Positions 1 through 12,619 are shown, counted from the first letter of the stretch. The stretch is DNA of 64,000 bases from Huiozyma naganishii CBS 8797 (GCF_000348985.1 NC_035925.1:558001-622000), one strand, 5' to 3'. The notes: generated from the letters alone by a model not told the origin. Program-made: numbers and translations.

Positions 1-1077
1 CCGTTTGCTGCCTTTGGATTTTTGATCTGGGCTTTGAAGAAGTCACACGGGCATATCGCTTTGGGCAGTTTGAATGGTTTATCCCCCGGTGGTTCAACAT
101 TTTCTTGGATTTTTGTCAGGTCTCTAATGGCGTGCATCGCCAACTTCGCAGCTTTAATCATCAATGCACCAGATTTTGGAAGGTTCGCCAAAACGCCGCA
201 GGCATCCTTGTGGCCTCAGTTGTTCGCTATCCCATTTTTCTTTGCCATCACTTGTCTAATCGGTATTTTGGTGACAGCCTCAGGTTATCATATGTTTGGT
301 ATCAACTACTGGTCCCCATTGGACGTCTTGGGTAAGTTTTTAGAAACCTCCTTTACCAGAGGAACGAGGGCAGGGGTCTTTTTGATTTCCTTTGTGTTTG
401 CCTTGGCTCAATTGGGTACCAATATTTCCGCCAACTCTTTGTCCTGTGGTACCGATATGACTGCTTTGTTCCCCCGTTACATAAACATCAAGCGGGGTTC
501 TGTGTTCTGTGTGCTAATGGCGTTGTGTATTTGTCCATGGAACATGATGTCAAGTTCTAGTAAGTTTACCAGTGCTCTGGGTGCATATGCCATCTTTTTG
601 TCCAGTATTGCTGGTGTGATCTGTGCCGATTACTACATAGTAAGAAGGGGCTACTTCAAATTGACCCACATGTTTTTGGCTCAAGAAGGGTCGTTCTACA
701 TGTATGGTAACAGGTTTGGGATCAACTGGAGGGCTTTGGTAGCTTACCTCTGCGGTATAGCCCCAAATCTTCCTGGGTTTGTTGCTGATGTTGGTAACAA
801 TATACACATTTCTCAAGGAGCTGTTAGGTTATACTGGTTGGGCTATCCGGTTGGCTTTTTTATTGCTTTGGTCATATACACTTTATTGTGCTTCTTTTTC
901 CCGGTCCCTGGCACGCCTGTTAACAACATTTTGAAGGATAAGGGCTGGTTCCAAGCATGGGCGGACGTTGAGGACTTTGAAACGGAATGGAGAAGAGAAT
1001 TAAGGCGGCCAAACCTATACGATGACACCGTCAGTGTGATGGATTGGGATGAAAAAGAAGTTAGAATTATTTACTAA
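1..1077 (+). CDS. DAL4: Allantoin permease (NCS1 family), 5' end outside window
   Basis: C-terminal 358 residues of an NCS1-family (Fur4/Dal4/Fui1) nucleobase-cation symporter at the plasma membrane; the frame is open from base 1 and ends at TAA 1075-1077. Many hydrophobic segments alternate with short loops, and family-typical stretches such as INAPDFGRFAKTP, NISANSLSCGTDM and CPWNMMSSSSKF are seen. The tail ends in a cytoplasmic region rich in Trp, Glu and Arg. Dal4, Fur4 and Fui1 are too alike to separate by eye on a fragment; DAL4 is chosen because DCG1, DAL7 and DAL3 follow in the order and orientation of the S. cerevisiae DAL cluster. DAL1, next to DAL4 in S. cerevisiae, would lie left of this window if present. 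DAL4 and DCG1 are convergent. Confidence 0.88.
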   Translation, partial: PFAAFGFLIWALKKSHGHIALGSLNGLSPGGSTFSWIFVRSLMACIANFAALIINAPDFGRFAKTPQASLWPQLFAIPFFFAITCLIGILVTASGYHMFGINYWSPLDVLGKFLETSFTRGTRAGVFLISFVFALAQLGTNISANSLSCGTDMTALFPRYINIKRGSVFCVLMALCICPWNMMSSSSKFTSALGAYAIFLSSIAGVICADYYIVRRGYFKLTHMFLAQEGSFYMYGNRFGINWRALVAYLCGIAPNLPGFVADVGNNIHISQGAVRLYWLGYPVGFFIALVIYTLLCFFFPVPGTPVNNILKDKGWFQAWADVEDFETEWRRELRRPNLYDDTVSVMDWDEKEVRIIY

Positions 1078-1226
1078 TCGAAACACCCCTTCTCTCTTGC
1101 ATTTTAAGCACTATACTGCATTATTTCATCAAACTTATACAGTTCTTTATTCTTAGTTTTTTCAACATTCTATTCTATTTTTCGATTTACTGAAAATGCG
1201 TTATTCGCCGAATAAGCTAATTTCTC

Positions 1227-1982
1227 TTATGGAGATGATACACTTTTATTAAAATCGGCGATCATCATCACAACTCTCACACCTATAGCCACAGAATCCA
1301 CAAAAACAATCCCAGCTCCTGGAAATTCCTTTGAAAGACTGGTCTGTAATCCAGAAAATCCTGCACAACCTAAAATGATAATTTTTGATTTCAATCTCTC
1401 AATGTTCTCTTTTCTGATGACATCTACAATTTTTGCAAAGTTTTCCGGTAAATGCAAATCGAGTACTTGAATATCAGAAGATATTGTGCCCTTCCATAAA
1501 GATTGATTGATGACACTGCTGGTAAGGTATTTGGATTCAACAGACTCATTCAAGATCGGTACCCATTCTTTATTTGATGTAATTATAGAAAATGGCTTGC
1601 TGTTGATCATGTTACAATAATGGATTGAAGTATCTAGCAATCCCATTACAACTGTCTTACTAGTTGTAGATTTTATTACGGATAACAGCTCAGCTACCAA
1701 CGGATGATCAGAAAAACAAGCCACCAGTACACCGTCGTATTTGTTGTAGAAGTAAACGGAACCGGCATCTGTCAGCATTGGCAGACAGGCCTCTGCGCTT
1801 CGTAAACTAGACTCCTTACCATCAATCTGGAGTGGAGCGCTCGCAGGTCCTGTGGCAAACGTAAGGGCCAAAGACTTGCTATTTAATTCCTTCTTAAACA
1901 GTGCCCTGATATTCTGTTCTACCTCATGAGTCATTGATTCAGAGCTGTTCGGGTTGACAACTAAAATATGAATTTGACTCAT
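1227..1982 (-). CDS. DCG1: Asp/Glu/hydantoin racemase-like protein Dcg1
   Basis: 251 residues, ATG at 1980-1982. It belongs to the Asp/Glu racemase superfamily: the N-terminus has the strand ILVVNPNSS, and the two expected catalytic cysteines are visible as ACFSDH (Cys89) and ILGCAGFSG (Cys206). The related enzymes are hydantoin and allantoin racemases, so a role in interconverting allantoin enantiomers is reasonable, but the function of Dcg1 in S. cerevisiae is not settled. It sits between DAL4 (convergent) and DAL7 (same strand), exactly as in S. cerevisiae except that DAL2 is missing between DAL4 and DCG1. Length is close to the usual ~244. Confidence 0.92.
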   Translation of the reverse strand: MSQIHILVVNPNSSESMTHEVEQNIRALFKKELNSKSLALTFATGPASAPLQIDGKESSLRSAEACLPMLTDAGSVYFYNKYDGVLVACFSDHPLVAELLSVIKSTTSKTVVMGLLDTSIHYCNMINSKPFSIITSNKEWVPILNESVESKYLTSSVINQSLWKGTISSDIQVLDLHLPENFAKIVDVIRKENIERLKSKIIILGCAGFSGLQTSLSKEFPGAGIVFVDSVAIGVRVVMMIADFNKSVSSP

Positions 1983-2096
1983 CTTGGCACTATTTCAGTT
2001 TTAGAGCCGGCGGTTGCTTTCCATTGTACAAGGTCCTGTTTCTTGATCCTCTTTGCTTTCGTGGCCTCATTTATATATTCTGGGCAGTTTACTTTT

Positions 2097-2140
2097 AACG
2101 CATTTTTCGTTAGATAATTTTCGGCGCACGGTATGATAAG
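2097..2140. promoter_or_regulatory. DCG1 promoter elements: UIS_ALL-like site and GATAAG
   Basis: Upstream of DCG1 (minus strand). GATAAG at 2135-2140 matches the UAS-NTR bound by Gln3/Gat1 and Dal80. At 2097-2108 AACGCATTTTTC is one base from the reverse complement of the allantoin induction element UIS_ALL (GAAAATTGCGTT) recognised by Dal82. Sites are seen directly; binding is inferred from S. cerevisiae. Confidence 0.5.
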
Positions 2141-2235
2141 GCCTAAAAGGGGAAAATGTTTCGATTCATTGATACAAACGTTACTACATAAATACCTCTA
2201 TTTCAAATATCGAACAACGCAAAAGTCATCGCCTT

Positions 2236-3900
2236 TCATAGTTTTGAGCAATCTATTGGGGTTGCAGTTGGCGTGATCACTTCATCGTAGAGGAGGGTCG
2301 TCAGGAAGTCACTGAACTTTTCGCCTCTAATCTCCGGCAAAAAGTACTTGGCAGCAAGAGCAAACTTGTTCTTGTCCCCGACAGGCGATTTGCTGGAAAG
2401 GATGGCAACCTGCTCGTCTAGAATTTTAGTGGTTAGCTCTGGTGTAACAGTCCCCTCAGTGTCGGCGAGTTTTACACCGTGCGTGACCCATTGGTACAAT
2501 TGACAACGAGAAACCTCGGCCGTGGCAGCATCCTCCATTAAATGGTTGATTGGAACACAGCCGGAACCTCTCAGCCATGCTTCCATATACTGGAGCCCAA
2601 TATCCAAGTTTTGTCTGATCCCGTCCACAGTGACCTTGGCACCTTCGATTTTAGTGTTCAGCAAATCGGCAGTACGAACATGAACATCAGGAATTTTGTA
2701 TATCTGGTTGGCCGTACCCATAATGCTGAATACTTCGTTGCAGATAGGGGCTAGCGCTGGATGCGCAACCCAGGAACCGTCATGACCATTGGTCATCTCT
2801 CTGATCTTATCCATGCGAACTTTGTTCAAAGCGGTCTCATTGGCCTTTGGATCGTCTTTGATTGGGATTTGCGCTGCCATACCACCCATGGCATGAACCC
2901 CTCTACGATGGCAGGTGTTGATCAACTTTTTGACGTAGGCATCCATGAAGGGAGAGGTCATTGTGACAAGATCTCTGTCTGGCAGCACATGTTCTGGTTT
3001 GTTTCTCAACTTCTTGATGGTGGAAAAGATATAATCCCAACGGCCACAGTTCAGCCCACTGGAGTGTTGTCTAATCTCGTAGATAAACTCCTCCATTTGG
3101 AAAGCTGCTGGCAATGTCTCGATTAGAATCGTAGCTCTAATGGTACCTCTTGGCATACCGATAAAATCTTGAGCAACACAAAAAATATCGTTCCATAGCC
3201 TAACCTCCAAATGGTCCTCCATTTTGGGTAGGTAAAAGTAGGGGCCTTTACCAACTTTGATCAACTCCTTTGCATTATGGAAGAAATAGAGACCGAAATC
3301 GAAGATTGATGCGCTGATAGGTTCGTCGTCGACATACAGATGCTTCTCCTCCATGTGCCACCCACGAGGCCTGACAATTAATGTGGGCAAATCTTTGATG
3401 TCACCCTTCAACTTGTAATCTTTTCTTGGGGTGGTGAAGTCGATTTGGTTTCTAATAGCATCGAATAAGTTCACCTGGCCATAGATCATGTTGAACCAAG
3501 TTGGTGAGGAGGAATCCTCAAAATCGGTCATGTAGGTCGTTACCTCGGCATTTAGAGCGTTGACAAGCATGTTTCTTTGTGGAGGCCCCGTGATTTCAGA
3601 GGATCTGTTGATCAGTCCAGGCGCTGGGATTGCACCTTGCCAGGTGGGGTCATTTCTGATCTGTTCAAAGTCCGGTAAGGAGTCAAAAGTGTAAGAGCCA
3701 TCATCCAGTTTTTTCTGTTTTAGGTTTCTGTTCTCCAATAATTCCTTACGTTTCCCATTGAAGGTTCTATGAAGCAAAACGACAAACTCCAATGCTTCCT
3801 TAGTTAAAATGTCTTTAATCGTTGTCTTTGATGGGGAGAATTGTGGCTTATCGTCAAGTTCTGCATATAGCTTGACATTATCTAGGTTAATTTTCACCAT
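2236..3900 (-). CDS. DAL7: Malate synthase, allantoin-pathway type (Dal7)
   Basis: 554 residues, ATG at 3898-3900. Malate synthase condenses glyoxylate with acetyl-CoA to malate, here disposing of glyoxylate released from ureidoglycolate. The family signature [16 protein letters not shown] is complete, with the catalytic region RPRGWHMEE upstream. The protein ends in SKL, a type 1 peroxisomal targeting signal that both Mls1 and Dal7 of S. cerevisiae carry. Sequence alone does not separate Dal7 from Mls1; location between DCG1 and DAL3 decides it. It may be the only malate synthase of the species, which cannot be told here. GATA-type sites and a palindrome lie in the 435 bases upstream. Confidence 0.93.
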   Translation of the reverse strand: MVKINLDNVKLYAELDDKPQFSPSKTTIKDILTKEALEFVVLLHRTFNGKRKELLENRNLKQKKLDDGSYTFDSLPDFEQIRNDPTWQGAIPAPGLINRSSEITGPPQRNMLVNALNAEVTTYMTDFEDSSSPTWFNMIYGQVNLFDAIRNQIDFTTPRKDYKLKGDIKDLPTLIVRPRGWHMEEKHLYVDDEPISASIFDFGLYFFHNAKELIKVGKGPYFYLPKMEDHLEVRLWNDIFCVAQDFIGMPRGTIRATILIETLPAAFQMEEFIYEIRQHSSGLNCGRWDYIFSTIKKLRNKPEHVLPDRDLVTMTSPFMDAYVKKLINTCHRRGVHAMGGMAAQIPIKDDPKANETALNKVRMDKIREMTNGHDGSWVAHPALAPICNEVFSIMGTANQIYKIPDVHVRTADLLNTKIEGAKVTVDGIRQNLDIGLQYMEAWLRGSGCVPINHLMEDAATAEVSRCQLYQWVTHGVKLADTEGTVTPELTTKILDEQVAILSSKSPVGDKNKFALAAKYFLPEIRGEKFSDFLTTLLYDEVITPTATPIDCSKL

Positions 3901-4335
3901 ATTGAAGACTGTATATTTGATGTTTGTGTTGGTTAGCGAGTACCGTCTATAAAGATTAAGAAGATCACACCCCTTATAGATCGAAAAACGCTGGATTTAA
4001 ATTCCTTATATACCTCTTTATCAGAGGAGAATACCTACAATTCTTTCAGTTCCTTCCTAAATCAAGCTCAGCCAAATACACACGTTAACATTCAGACTAC
4101 TTAAACGCATATGCGTTTCCTAGGCAATCCGATATGGCTTATCTAATCGTGCCTGTTCAGATCTGAAATAATAACCTTAACACAGCTTTCCTCGAACCTC
4201 ATTGGCCAGAGTTGTGCGCAGAATTCCGTATCAGGAATTTGGTGGGAAAAAAGATGCCATATTTTTTTTCTCGAGATATGACTTACTGTATTATACATTT
4301 CTAAGTATGATTCAGAAGAGCGTGTCACCACACCC
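3901..4335. promoter_or_regulatory. DAL7 upstream region with GATA sites and a 16-bp palindrome
   Basis: Gene-free stretch between the 3' end of DAL3 and the start of DAL7. It contains TTATC (GATAA on the minus strand) at 4018-4022, CTTATC at 4138-4143, and a perfect palindrome AAACGCATATGCGTTT at 4103-4118 whose half carries the GCGTT found in the UIS_ALL induction element. The two GATA-type sites fit nitrogen-catabolite control. Whether the palindrome binds Dal82 or Dal81 is a guess. Confidence 0.45.
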
Positions 4336-5010
4336 CTATGCAGTCCCCACGATAATGGTATCTTCAGCAGTATACTTCTGCTCAACAAGATCAAGCTCTG
4401 GCTTCGAAGCATCCAAAGTTTCGTAGATGAGAACGGCAAAATCTGTAAACGCCGGTCCACCCACCACTATCATGGGAGCGTGCCAAACTCCTGCTCCGTA
4501 GGACACTGCCTGGTTGCCTTTGCATAAAAAAGCTTTCAACGTCCCCATATCAGGGCCTACATCCTTGCCATCTCTAATTTGTGGCAATGCAACAACAACG
4601 AGGTATGCAATTTCGTCGCTCGGCCTGCCCATGGGGACAAAAGTTTGAGAGCTCTGCGGGTGTTTCTCTAAAACGTGCACCTCGTGCCTGAACTGTTCGC
4701 CCGTTTTAACATGCTGCATGTGGGGCTGAGGGAAGCAGCGGAACATGTTCCAGTTAGGTACCGAGGGGCCTGTTGTTCCGATTTTTTGGATGTCACTCAC
4801 CTGTAGTATCTTGATTGCGGTGCCTTGGTTTGCATTTTTACCATCCCCGCTTATCTTAGAGACCTCTTCATCCGGCGAAATAATCGAACCGTACGGTTTG
4901 AAACCGTGGATGGTTAGTCCCGTACAAACAATTGGATATCCCATTAACGAGGTGTGGTTCATTGACTTGGCCCACAAACTGCAATGAGAAGTGTTCACTA
5001 CAGTGTGCAT
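4336..5010 (-). CDS. DAL3: Ureidoglycolate lyase
   Basis: 224 residues from the first ATG (5008-5010). Dal3 cleaves ureidoglycolate to glyoxylate and urea. Family blocks are clear: YGSIISPDEE near the N-terminus, ANQGTAIKILQVS, VPNWNMFRCFPQPH, HVLEKHPQSSQTFVPMGR, YLVVVALP, GNQAVSYGAGVWHAPMIV and VLIYETLD. S. cerevisiae Dal3 is about 195 residues; here the N-terminus is longer. An internal ATG at 4942-4944 would give 202 residues and place the ISPDEE block at the same distance from the start as in S. cerevisiae, so the start is uncertain. It is divergent from DAL5 across about 510 bases with several GATAAG sites. Confidence 0.92.
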   Translation of the reverse strand: MHTVVNTSHCSLWAKSMNHTSLMGYPIVCTGLTIHGFKPYGSIISPDEEVSKISGDGKNANQGTAIKILQVSDIQKIGTTGPSVPNWNMFRCFPQPHMQHVKTGEQFRHEVHVLEKHPQSSQTFVPMGRPSDEIAYLVVVALPQIRDGKDVGPDMGTLKAFLCKGNQAVSYGAGVWHAPMIVVGGPAFTDFAVLIYETLDASKPELDLVEQKYTAEDTIIVGTA

Positions 5011-5477
5011 AGTTGTGCAATGCGACTCTTTTTGAATACTTTTGGGTTTCGATTACTCTATCGTAAAATTACCTGAAAGGGAAAAAATCCTTATCTTATC
5101 TCGCCGTGACTGGGCGTTTACAGCGAAAACAGCGGGAAATCTTAAAGTTTTGATAGCAGTTGGCAGGGATAGAGGGGTCTGTCACTACAGATAAGGTAGG
5201 TGCATCTTGATGTGTTTGTTAGTCACCGTGATTGCGGTGTTCTATGGCCCCTGTAATTTCGCTTAACCGGAACTTGTTAAACCCTTTCATTGTTCACGCT
5301 TTATCTATTCCTTTTTACCGTTTGTATCCATTTTGAATTGATAAGGACCCGTATTATTGTATATACTTTGCGTTGCTTTGCGTTCCCTCGAGTTCATATA
5401 TAAGTCGAAGCAATTATATTCTTTTTCCCGAAGTCAATTCCATTCTACCCTTCACTGTATACGAAACAACAAAATCA

Positions 5478-5512
<35 letters not shown>

Positions 5513-5520
5513 CAGGAAAT
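5011..5520. promoter_or_regulatory. Divergent DAL3/DAL5 promoter with clustered GATAAG sites
   Basis: Shared upstream region of DAL3 (minus) and DAL5 (plus). CTTATC occurs twice in overlap at 5090-5095 and 5095-5100, GATAAG at 5190-5195 and again at 5340-5345, plus TTATC near 5302. Clustered GATAAG is the nitrogen-regulated UAS-NTR of S. cerevisiae DAL5. An (AG)n microsatellite of about 14 units at 5481-5509 ends 11 bases before the DAL5 ATG and would lie in its 5' leader. Confidence 0.6.
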
Positions 5521-7155
5521 ATGTCTTGTAGCAACTCTTCAATAGACGAGAAGGACAACAAAATTGATATCACCAACAATGTTGTGGACCAAGGGACGGA
5601 CACATATGATATCCCTGTTGAAAACGTTCTCAGCACCATTATCTCCCCCAATGGGAGAGTAATTGAGATCAACGGTGAAAAAGTCGATGAAGCAATGAAG
5701 CTGGCAGAAGAAGCGAAAAACCTAAAGATCACCCCAGAAGAGGACCGCAAATTAGTCTGGAAGATTGATCTCTGCATGTTCCCACTGATGTGTCTAATTT
5801 ATGCTGTACAATTTATGGATAAAATATCGACAAGTTCCGCCGCAATTATGGGTCTTAGAACCGATTTGAAAATGCATGGTGATCAATATTCTTGGGTTGG
5901 TTCAGCATTCTATTTTGGTTACCTGTTTATGAACCTGGGATTTGTCCAGTTGATTTTCCAAAAAACCAAATATATGGCAAAAATGTTGGCCGTTTTCATT
6001 ATTGTTTGGGGGATGTTGCTTACTTGCCATTCCGCTCCATCTATAAACTATGCTGGTTTCATTGCTCTAAGAGTTTTGCTAGGTTGTGCAGAAAGTGTTG
6101 TCACTCCATGTTTCACAATTATTACTGCTCAATTATTATGGAAGACAGAGGAGCAATTCACTAGAATCTGTTTCTGGTTCGGTATGAACGGGCTTGGTTC
6201 CATACTATTAAATGCCATTGCGTACGGTGTATACATCCACAAGGATTCTTACAGCATTGAAGGATGGAGAGTACTGTTTGTCATAGTTGGTGTTATTACA
6301 ATTTTCCTTGGTGGTTTGATCTATTACTGGATTCCAGATGATCCAGCATCTGCCAGGTTTTTGAGCGAGAGGGAGAAGCTAATGGTAGTGGAACGGATTA
6401 GATCAAACCAACAAGGTTTTGGGAATCATGAAATTAAAAAATACCAAATGATCGAAGCTTTGAGGGATCCACGGACGTGGCTATATTTTCTCTTTACTGT
6501 TTCGTCCAACATTCCAAACGGTGGTATCTCCAACTTCTTGAGTATTTTGATGAATGGCGATTTTGGATACAGTTCTTCAGAGTCCCTATTGATGAGTTTA
6601 CCAACTGGTGCCGTTGAATTTGTCGGCTGTCCTTTGTTCGGTATCTTAGCAGTATACGCGGCAAACAAAAAAATTCCATTCTGGAGATACAGGTTAGGTT
6701 GGGCAATTTTTGCTGCAGTTCTAGCTTTAATTGCGAGTTGTATGCTAGCCTATGCTAAACACTCAAAAAGTGCAAGATTGGCAGGTGCCTACCTATGGTA
6801 CATTTCCCCAGTATCATTCATTTGTGTCCTATCCAATATCAGTGCAAATTCTTCTGGTTACACCAAAAAATGGACCGTTTCATCAATCAATCTAGTGGCA
6901 TATGCAGCAGCAAACCTGGCTGGCCCACAATGTTTTATTCCACGTCAAGCCCCTGGTTATCAAGGAGCGAAAACAGCGATGGTGGTCTGTTATGCTGTCA
7001 TGATTGTCATCTTGGTGACCTTGTTGACACTAAATATGAGAGAGAATAAGAGACGTGACAAATTGGAAGCTGAAAGAGGCCATCAAGAGATTGTGAACTT
7101 AGAGTTCAGCGATGTCACAGATTTTGAAAACCCCAACTTTAGATACACCTTGTAA
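5521..7155 (+). CDS. DAL5: Allantoate/ureidosuccinate permease (MFS, ACS family)
   Basis: 544 residues with about 12 membrane segments. Dal5 imports allantoate, ureidosuccinate and some dipeptides across the plasma membrane. It is recognisable over its whole length as Dal5 rather than a paralogue such as Tna1 or Vht1: examples are YAVQFMDKISTSS, LKMHGDQYSWV, RVLLGCAESVVTPCFTIIT, FTVSSNIPNGGIS, ANSSGYTKKWTVSSINL and the tail SDVTDFENPNFRYTL. Start ATG at 5521, preceded by the AG repeat. In S. cerevisiae DAL5 is not part of the DAL cluster but on chromosome X; here it lies between DAL3 and DAL2, under GATAAG sites shared with DAL3. Confidence 0.95.
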   Translation: MSCSNSSIDEKDNKIDITNNVVDQGTDTYDIPVENVLSTIISPNGRVIEINGEKVDEAMKLAEEAKNLKITPEEDRKLVWKIDLCMFPLMCLIYAVQFMDKISTSSAAIMGLRTDLKMHGDQYSWVGSAFYFGYLFMNLGFVQLIFQKTKYMAKMLAVFIIVWGMLLTCHSAPSINYAGFIALRVLLGCAESVVTPCFTIITAQLLWKTEEQFTRICFWFGMNGLGSILLNAIAYGVYIHKDSYSIEGWRVLFVIVGVITIFLGGLIYYWIPDDPASARFLSEREKLMVVERIRSNQQGFGNHEIKKYQMIEALRDPRTWLYFLFTVSSNIPNGGISNFLSILMNGDFGYSSSESLLMSLPTGAVEFVGCPLFGILAVYAANKKIPFWRYRLGWAIFAAVLALIASCMLAYAKHSKSARLAGAYLWYISPVSFICVLSNISANSSGYTKKWTVSSINLVAYAAANLAGPQCFIPRQAPGYQGAKTAMVVCYAVMIVILVTLLTLNMRENKRRDKLEAERGHQEIVNLEFSDVTDFENPNFRYTL

Positions 7156-7545
7156 GTTCTTTTACATTATTATAGATTTTTTTATAAGGTGTTATAATAA
7201 TATTCCCCTCAAATAGAAAGTTTTGGCTTTTTCAGTCTATTCGGAAACACCTCAAGTACTGTGCTAAACTAAGCCCGTTTTTATCCCATCGACATGGGAA
7301 ACAATTTTGGGATACTCAGTTTTCAGATACGGAAACGCCGTAAGTAGTCGTCCTTTCCCGGTGATAATGCTATCTGTGAATAACAACCAATTTAGAGTGG
7401 TATCGGTACCCAAATGGATCTCAATGTCTTATACTTAACTACTTACTCTATGTTACCAAACTGAGATATTCAACGCTGGTGTTTAAAAATTTACATGTCG
7501 GTAGATGTAATGCTTAATAATTATATATTCCGTATCTTACTTATG
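7156..7545. other. Convergent 3' region between DAL5 and DAL2
   Basis: About 390 AT-rich bases between two converging stop codons. No gene, RNA or repeat was recognised; it should contain both polyadenylation regions. Confidence 0.5.
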
Positions 7546-8571
7546 TTAATAACCCCAGACTCTAATTCTTTTGACCCCACCATCTGGGATTATTGTCAAT
7601 TTTACGTGAGTCAATTTCATTTCTTTCTGGATTTTATATTCGTGCTCCGTATCCGGTCCAGTTTTGGATTTACCCACCAGCTCAATCCATTGTGTATCTT
7701 TATCTGGGGGACCCTGGCAGCCATGGACAGTAATATATTGAGGGAAATTGCCTCTATAATGAGCGGTATCGATAACAATCTTATCAATGAACGTGGATTG
7801 ACGGCCCAATTGGATGCTCACCCAGTCAGTATGCCCAGGGGTCCTTGACCTTTTGGTTTCCCACCCGTCAGACATATCGTGGCCTCTACCTGGTAGTAGC
7901 AAGTTGTCGGCTGACCCAAAATGTTGATCAGAGAAATCCAAAGCAACGGCACCGTTGCAAACAAAGGCCAAATCGATATTGTTATTGGCGCTTAGTTTTT
8001 TGAACTCAGGTGGCACGACTTTACCGTACAATCTAAATCTAGCAATCCCGCCGTCTGGATACATCTTCAATTTGATGTGAGTATACGTTTTCTCAGTCAG
8101 TCCTCCTTCACGAATGAAGAAGTGCCTTTGAGATGGACCACATTCAAACTTGGTGATAACTTCCTCCCAGCGCGGGTCAGTCTCTGAGACGCTTTCATTG
8201 TTTTCGTTATAGTCAAACAAGGCATCGACTGAAACGTGTGGAGCATGGTTACCATTGAAAAAGGCAGTATCAATCTCACCACCGACTATACGCGCTGCGT
8301 GTACACCCATCTTAATTATCACCCAGTCATACTCTTTTTCATTATGTCTTCTAGTTTCCCATCCGTCGTACCATGCACCAGCGTGTGTAAACTTTGTGGC
8401 ATCTCTGATAGGAACCTTGGGTTGAATCAGGTTCTCTGCAGCAGCAAACCATTCATCGGACGTAGCAACTACTGAACCACCTAGTTTAGCTCCAATGACA
8501 TCAACCGACTGGTAATTCTTGGTGATCTCACCAATAAACTGTTTCTCTTGCGCCAAAGAATAAAGTTGCAT
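7546..8571 (-). CDS. DAL2: Allantoicase
   Basis: 341 residues, ATG at 8569-8571; the usual length is about 343. Allantoicase hydrolyses allantoate to ureidoglycolate and urea. The protein has the family's internal duplication: the first half carries AWYDGWETRRHN followed by DWVIIKMG, the second MSDGWETKRSR followed by DWVSIQLG. In S. cerevisiae DAL2 lies between DAL4 and DCG1 on the plus strand; here it is at the far right edge of the cluster and inverted, beyond DAL5. Confidence 0.95.
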   Translation of the reverse strand: MQLYSLAQEKQFIGEITKNYQSVDVIGAKLGGSVVATSDEWFAAAENLIQPKVPIRDATKFTHAGAWYDGWETRRHNEKEYDWVIIKMGVHAARIVGGEIDTAFFNGNHAPHVSVDALFDYNENNESVSETDPRWEEVITKFECGPSQRHFFIREGGLTEKTYTHIKLKMYPDGGIARFRLYGKVVPPEFKKLSANNNIDLAFVCNGAVALDFSDQHFGSADNLLLPGRGHDMSDGWETKRSRTPGHTDWVSIQLGRQSTFIDKIVIDTAHYRGNFPQYITVHGCQGPPDKDTQWIELVGKSKTGPDTEHEYKIQKEMKLTHVKLTIIPDGGVKRIRVWGY

Positions 8572-9086
8572 TTTCTTCCTTGCTTAGTGGACTTTCTAGT
8601 GTCTTCGGAATTGCCCCATGGACCCATACCATCCTCTCAATGCGGACACCAACGTTTATATAGTGACGGTGCGTCAAGAGGCTGCATCAAAGACCGCCAA
8701 TTTCGAAATTGTTTCCTAAAACTGAAATCTAAATTTGCGAAATTGCATGGGAAAGATAAGAGAAAGATACGCCTATCGGCTGTAGATAAAGGCGGGAGGA
8801 GCACAGGATTTAGACAATCAGAGAGTTTAAGATGGCTGACCGTTCTGTGCTGCGTCGATATTTTGAGACGTTTTGAGGGTAGGGCTAAAAGCGTTATGGT
8901 TCTCGTTTCCAGGCTGTCTACTTAATGAACTAAACAATTTCTTGGTTTAGGCTAGTGGGCAGGGTATAACCGCTGTATTGTCATAAGTTAGGAAAGGTAT
9001 ACTTATATTTGTTACTTTCTGTTATACTGTCTATACTGCAAAAGATTTACTTGTGGTTGTGGCTGTTGTTAGTTTTCGTAGGTTTT
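8572..9086. promoter_or_regulatory. DAL2 promoter region with GATAAG
   Basis: Upstream of DAL2 and downstream of the OYE stop. GATAAG at 8755-8760 and GATAAA at 8785-8790 are candidate Gln3/Gat1/Dal80 sites. GAAATTGC at about 8740-8747 partly resembles the UIS_ALL induction element. No gene was seen in this stretch. Confidence 0.5.
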
Positions 9087-11863
<2,777 letters not shown>

Positions 11864-12619
11864 ATGGCCCCCAAACAAAACGCTTTCGACCAGAAGAAAT
11901 CCGCTATACTATCAGAAATTAAATCTGTGTCGCCTGACTTGTCTCCAAAGGGTTCAATTGACGAGTTATGTCTGCCAATAATACATCTAATAAATTCCCA
12001 TGAGGATATGGTGACGACATCGTCGTGCTCCGGGAGGCTAAGCGTCTTTGCAGAAGGCTCTAAAGATGTGAAGTCTAAGATTGGTGGGAAGGGAGACGGT
12101 GGGAAATGGCTTTTTGTTACGCATGATAAGAATGCTGTAAGTGACTGGACTTCTCAATTCAACTTTACCGTGGCTAAAGATATGAGAACGGATTCCACGA
12201 CAAGGTACATTCTTTACAAGTACGAACCGTTCATATTGCACGTGAAGTGTAGAGATTTTGCGAGTGCATCCCAATTATATAACACTGCCATGTCTTGTGG
12301 ATTTAGAGAAAGTGGCATTGGGTCCAATCACATTGTTGCCGTGCGCATTAGCATCAAACTGGACGTGCCGATCGGTACTTTCCTAGATGATCAATTGCAG
12401 CTGTTTGTTGAAGAGAGGTATCTGTCTATGCTGAACAACATAACGTTGATGAAGTTTCAGGATAATGAGAGGAAGATGCGCGAATTATACGACAAGATCC
12501 AAAATGAGATTATTGGGAAGCCTTTGCAAGAAACGACAGCGCAACCCGAAACAAAGGCTGAAAGGTTCGAAAGGAAACGGAGGGAAGGGTTGGAGAGGCA
12601 ACGCCAACTACAGAAATGA
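11864..12619 (+). CDS. TYW3: tRNA wybutosine-synthesising methyltransferase Tyw3
   Basis: 251 residues. Tyw3 is the SAM-dependent enzyme that N-methylates the yW-86 intermediate at position 37 of tRNA-Phe. Start: the frame is open from TTG at 11801, but the first ATG is 11864, which aligns with the family N-terminus (NAFDQKKSAIL, then SPDLSPKGSIDELCLPII). The conserved motif TTSSCSGRL follows near residue 48. The C-terminus is a charged Lys/Arg/Glu helix. TYW3, eIF4G, RPT6 and ALG13 have the same order and orientation as YGL050W-YGL047W. Confidence 0.93.
   Translation: MAPKQNAFDQKKSAILSEIKSVSPDLSPKGSIDELCLPIIHLINSHEDMVTTSSCSGRLSVFAEGSKDVKSKIGGKGDGGKWLFVTHDKNAVSDWTSQFNFTVAKDMRTDSTTRYILYKYEPFILHVKCRDFASASQLYNTAMSCGFRESGIGSNHIVAVRISIKLDVPIGTFLDDQLQLFVEERYLSMLNNITLMKFQDNERKMRELYDKIQNEIIGKPLQETTAQPETKAERFERKRREGLERQRQLQK

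Noticed and set aside
1192..1202. GAAAATGCGTT, similar to the UIS_ALL element
   Set aside because: It lies between the converging ends of DAL4 and DCG1, not in a promoter, and lacks one base of the consensus.
4143..4460. Minus-strand frame overlapping the end of DAL3
   Set aside because: It overlaps the strongly conserved end of DAL3 in another frame and resembles nothing.
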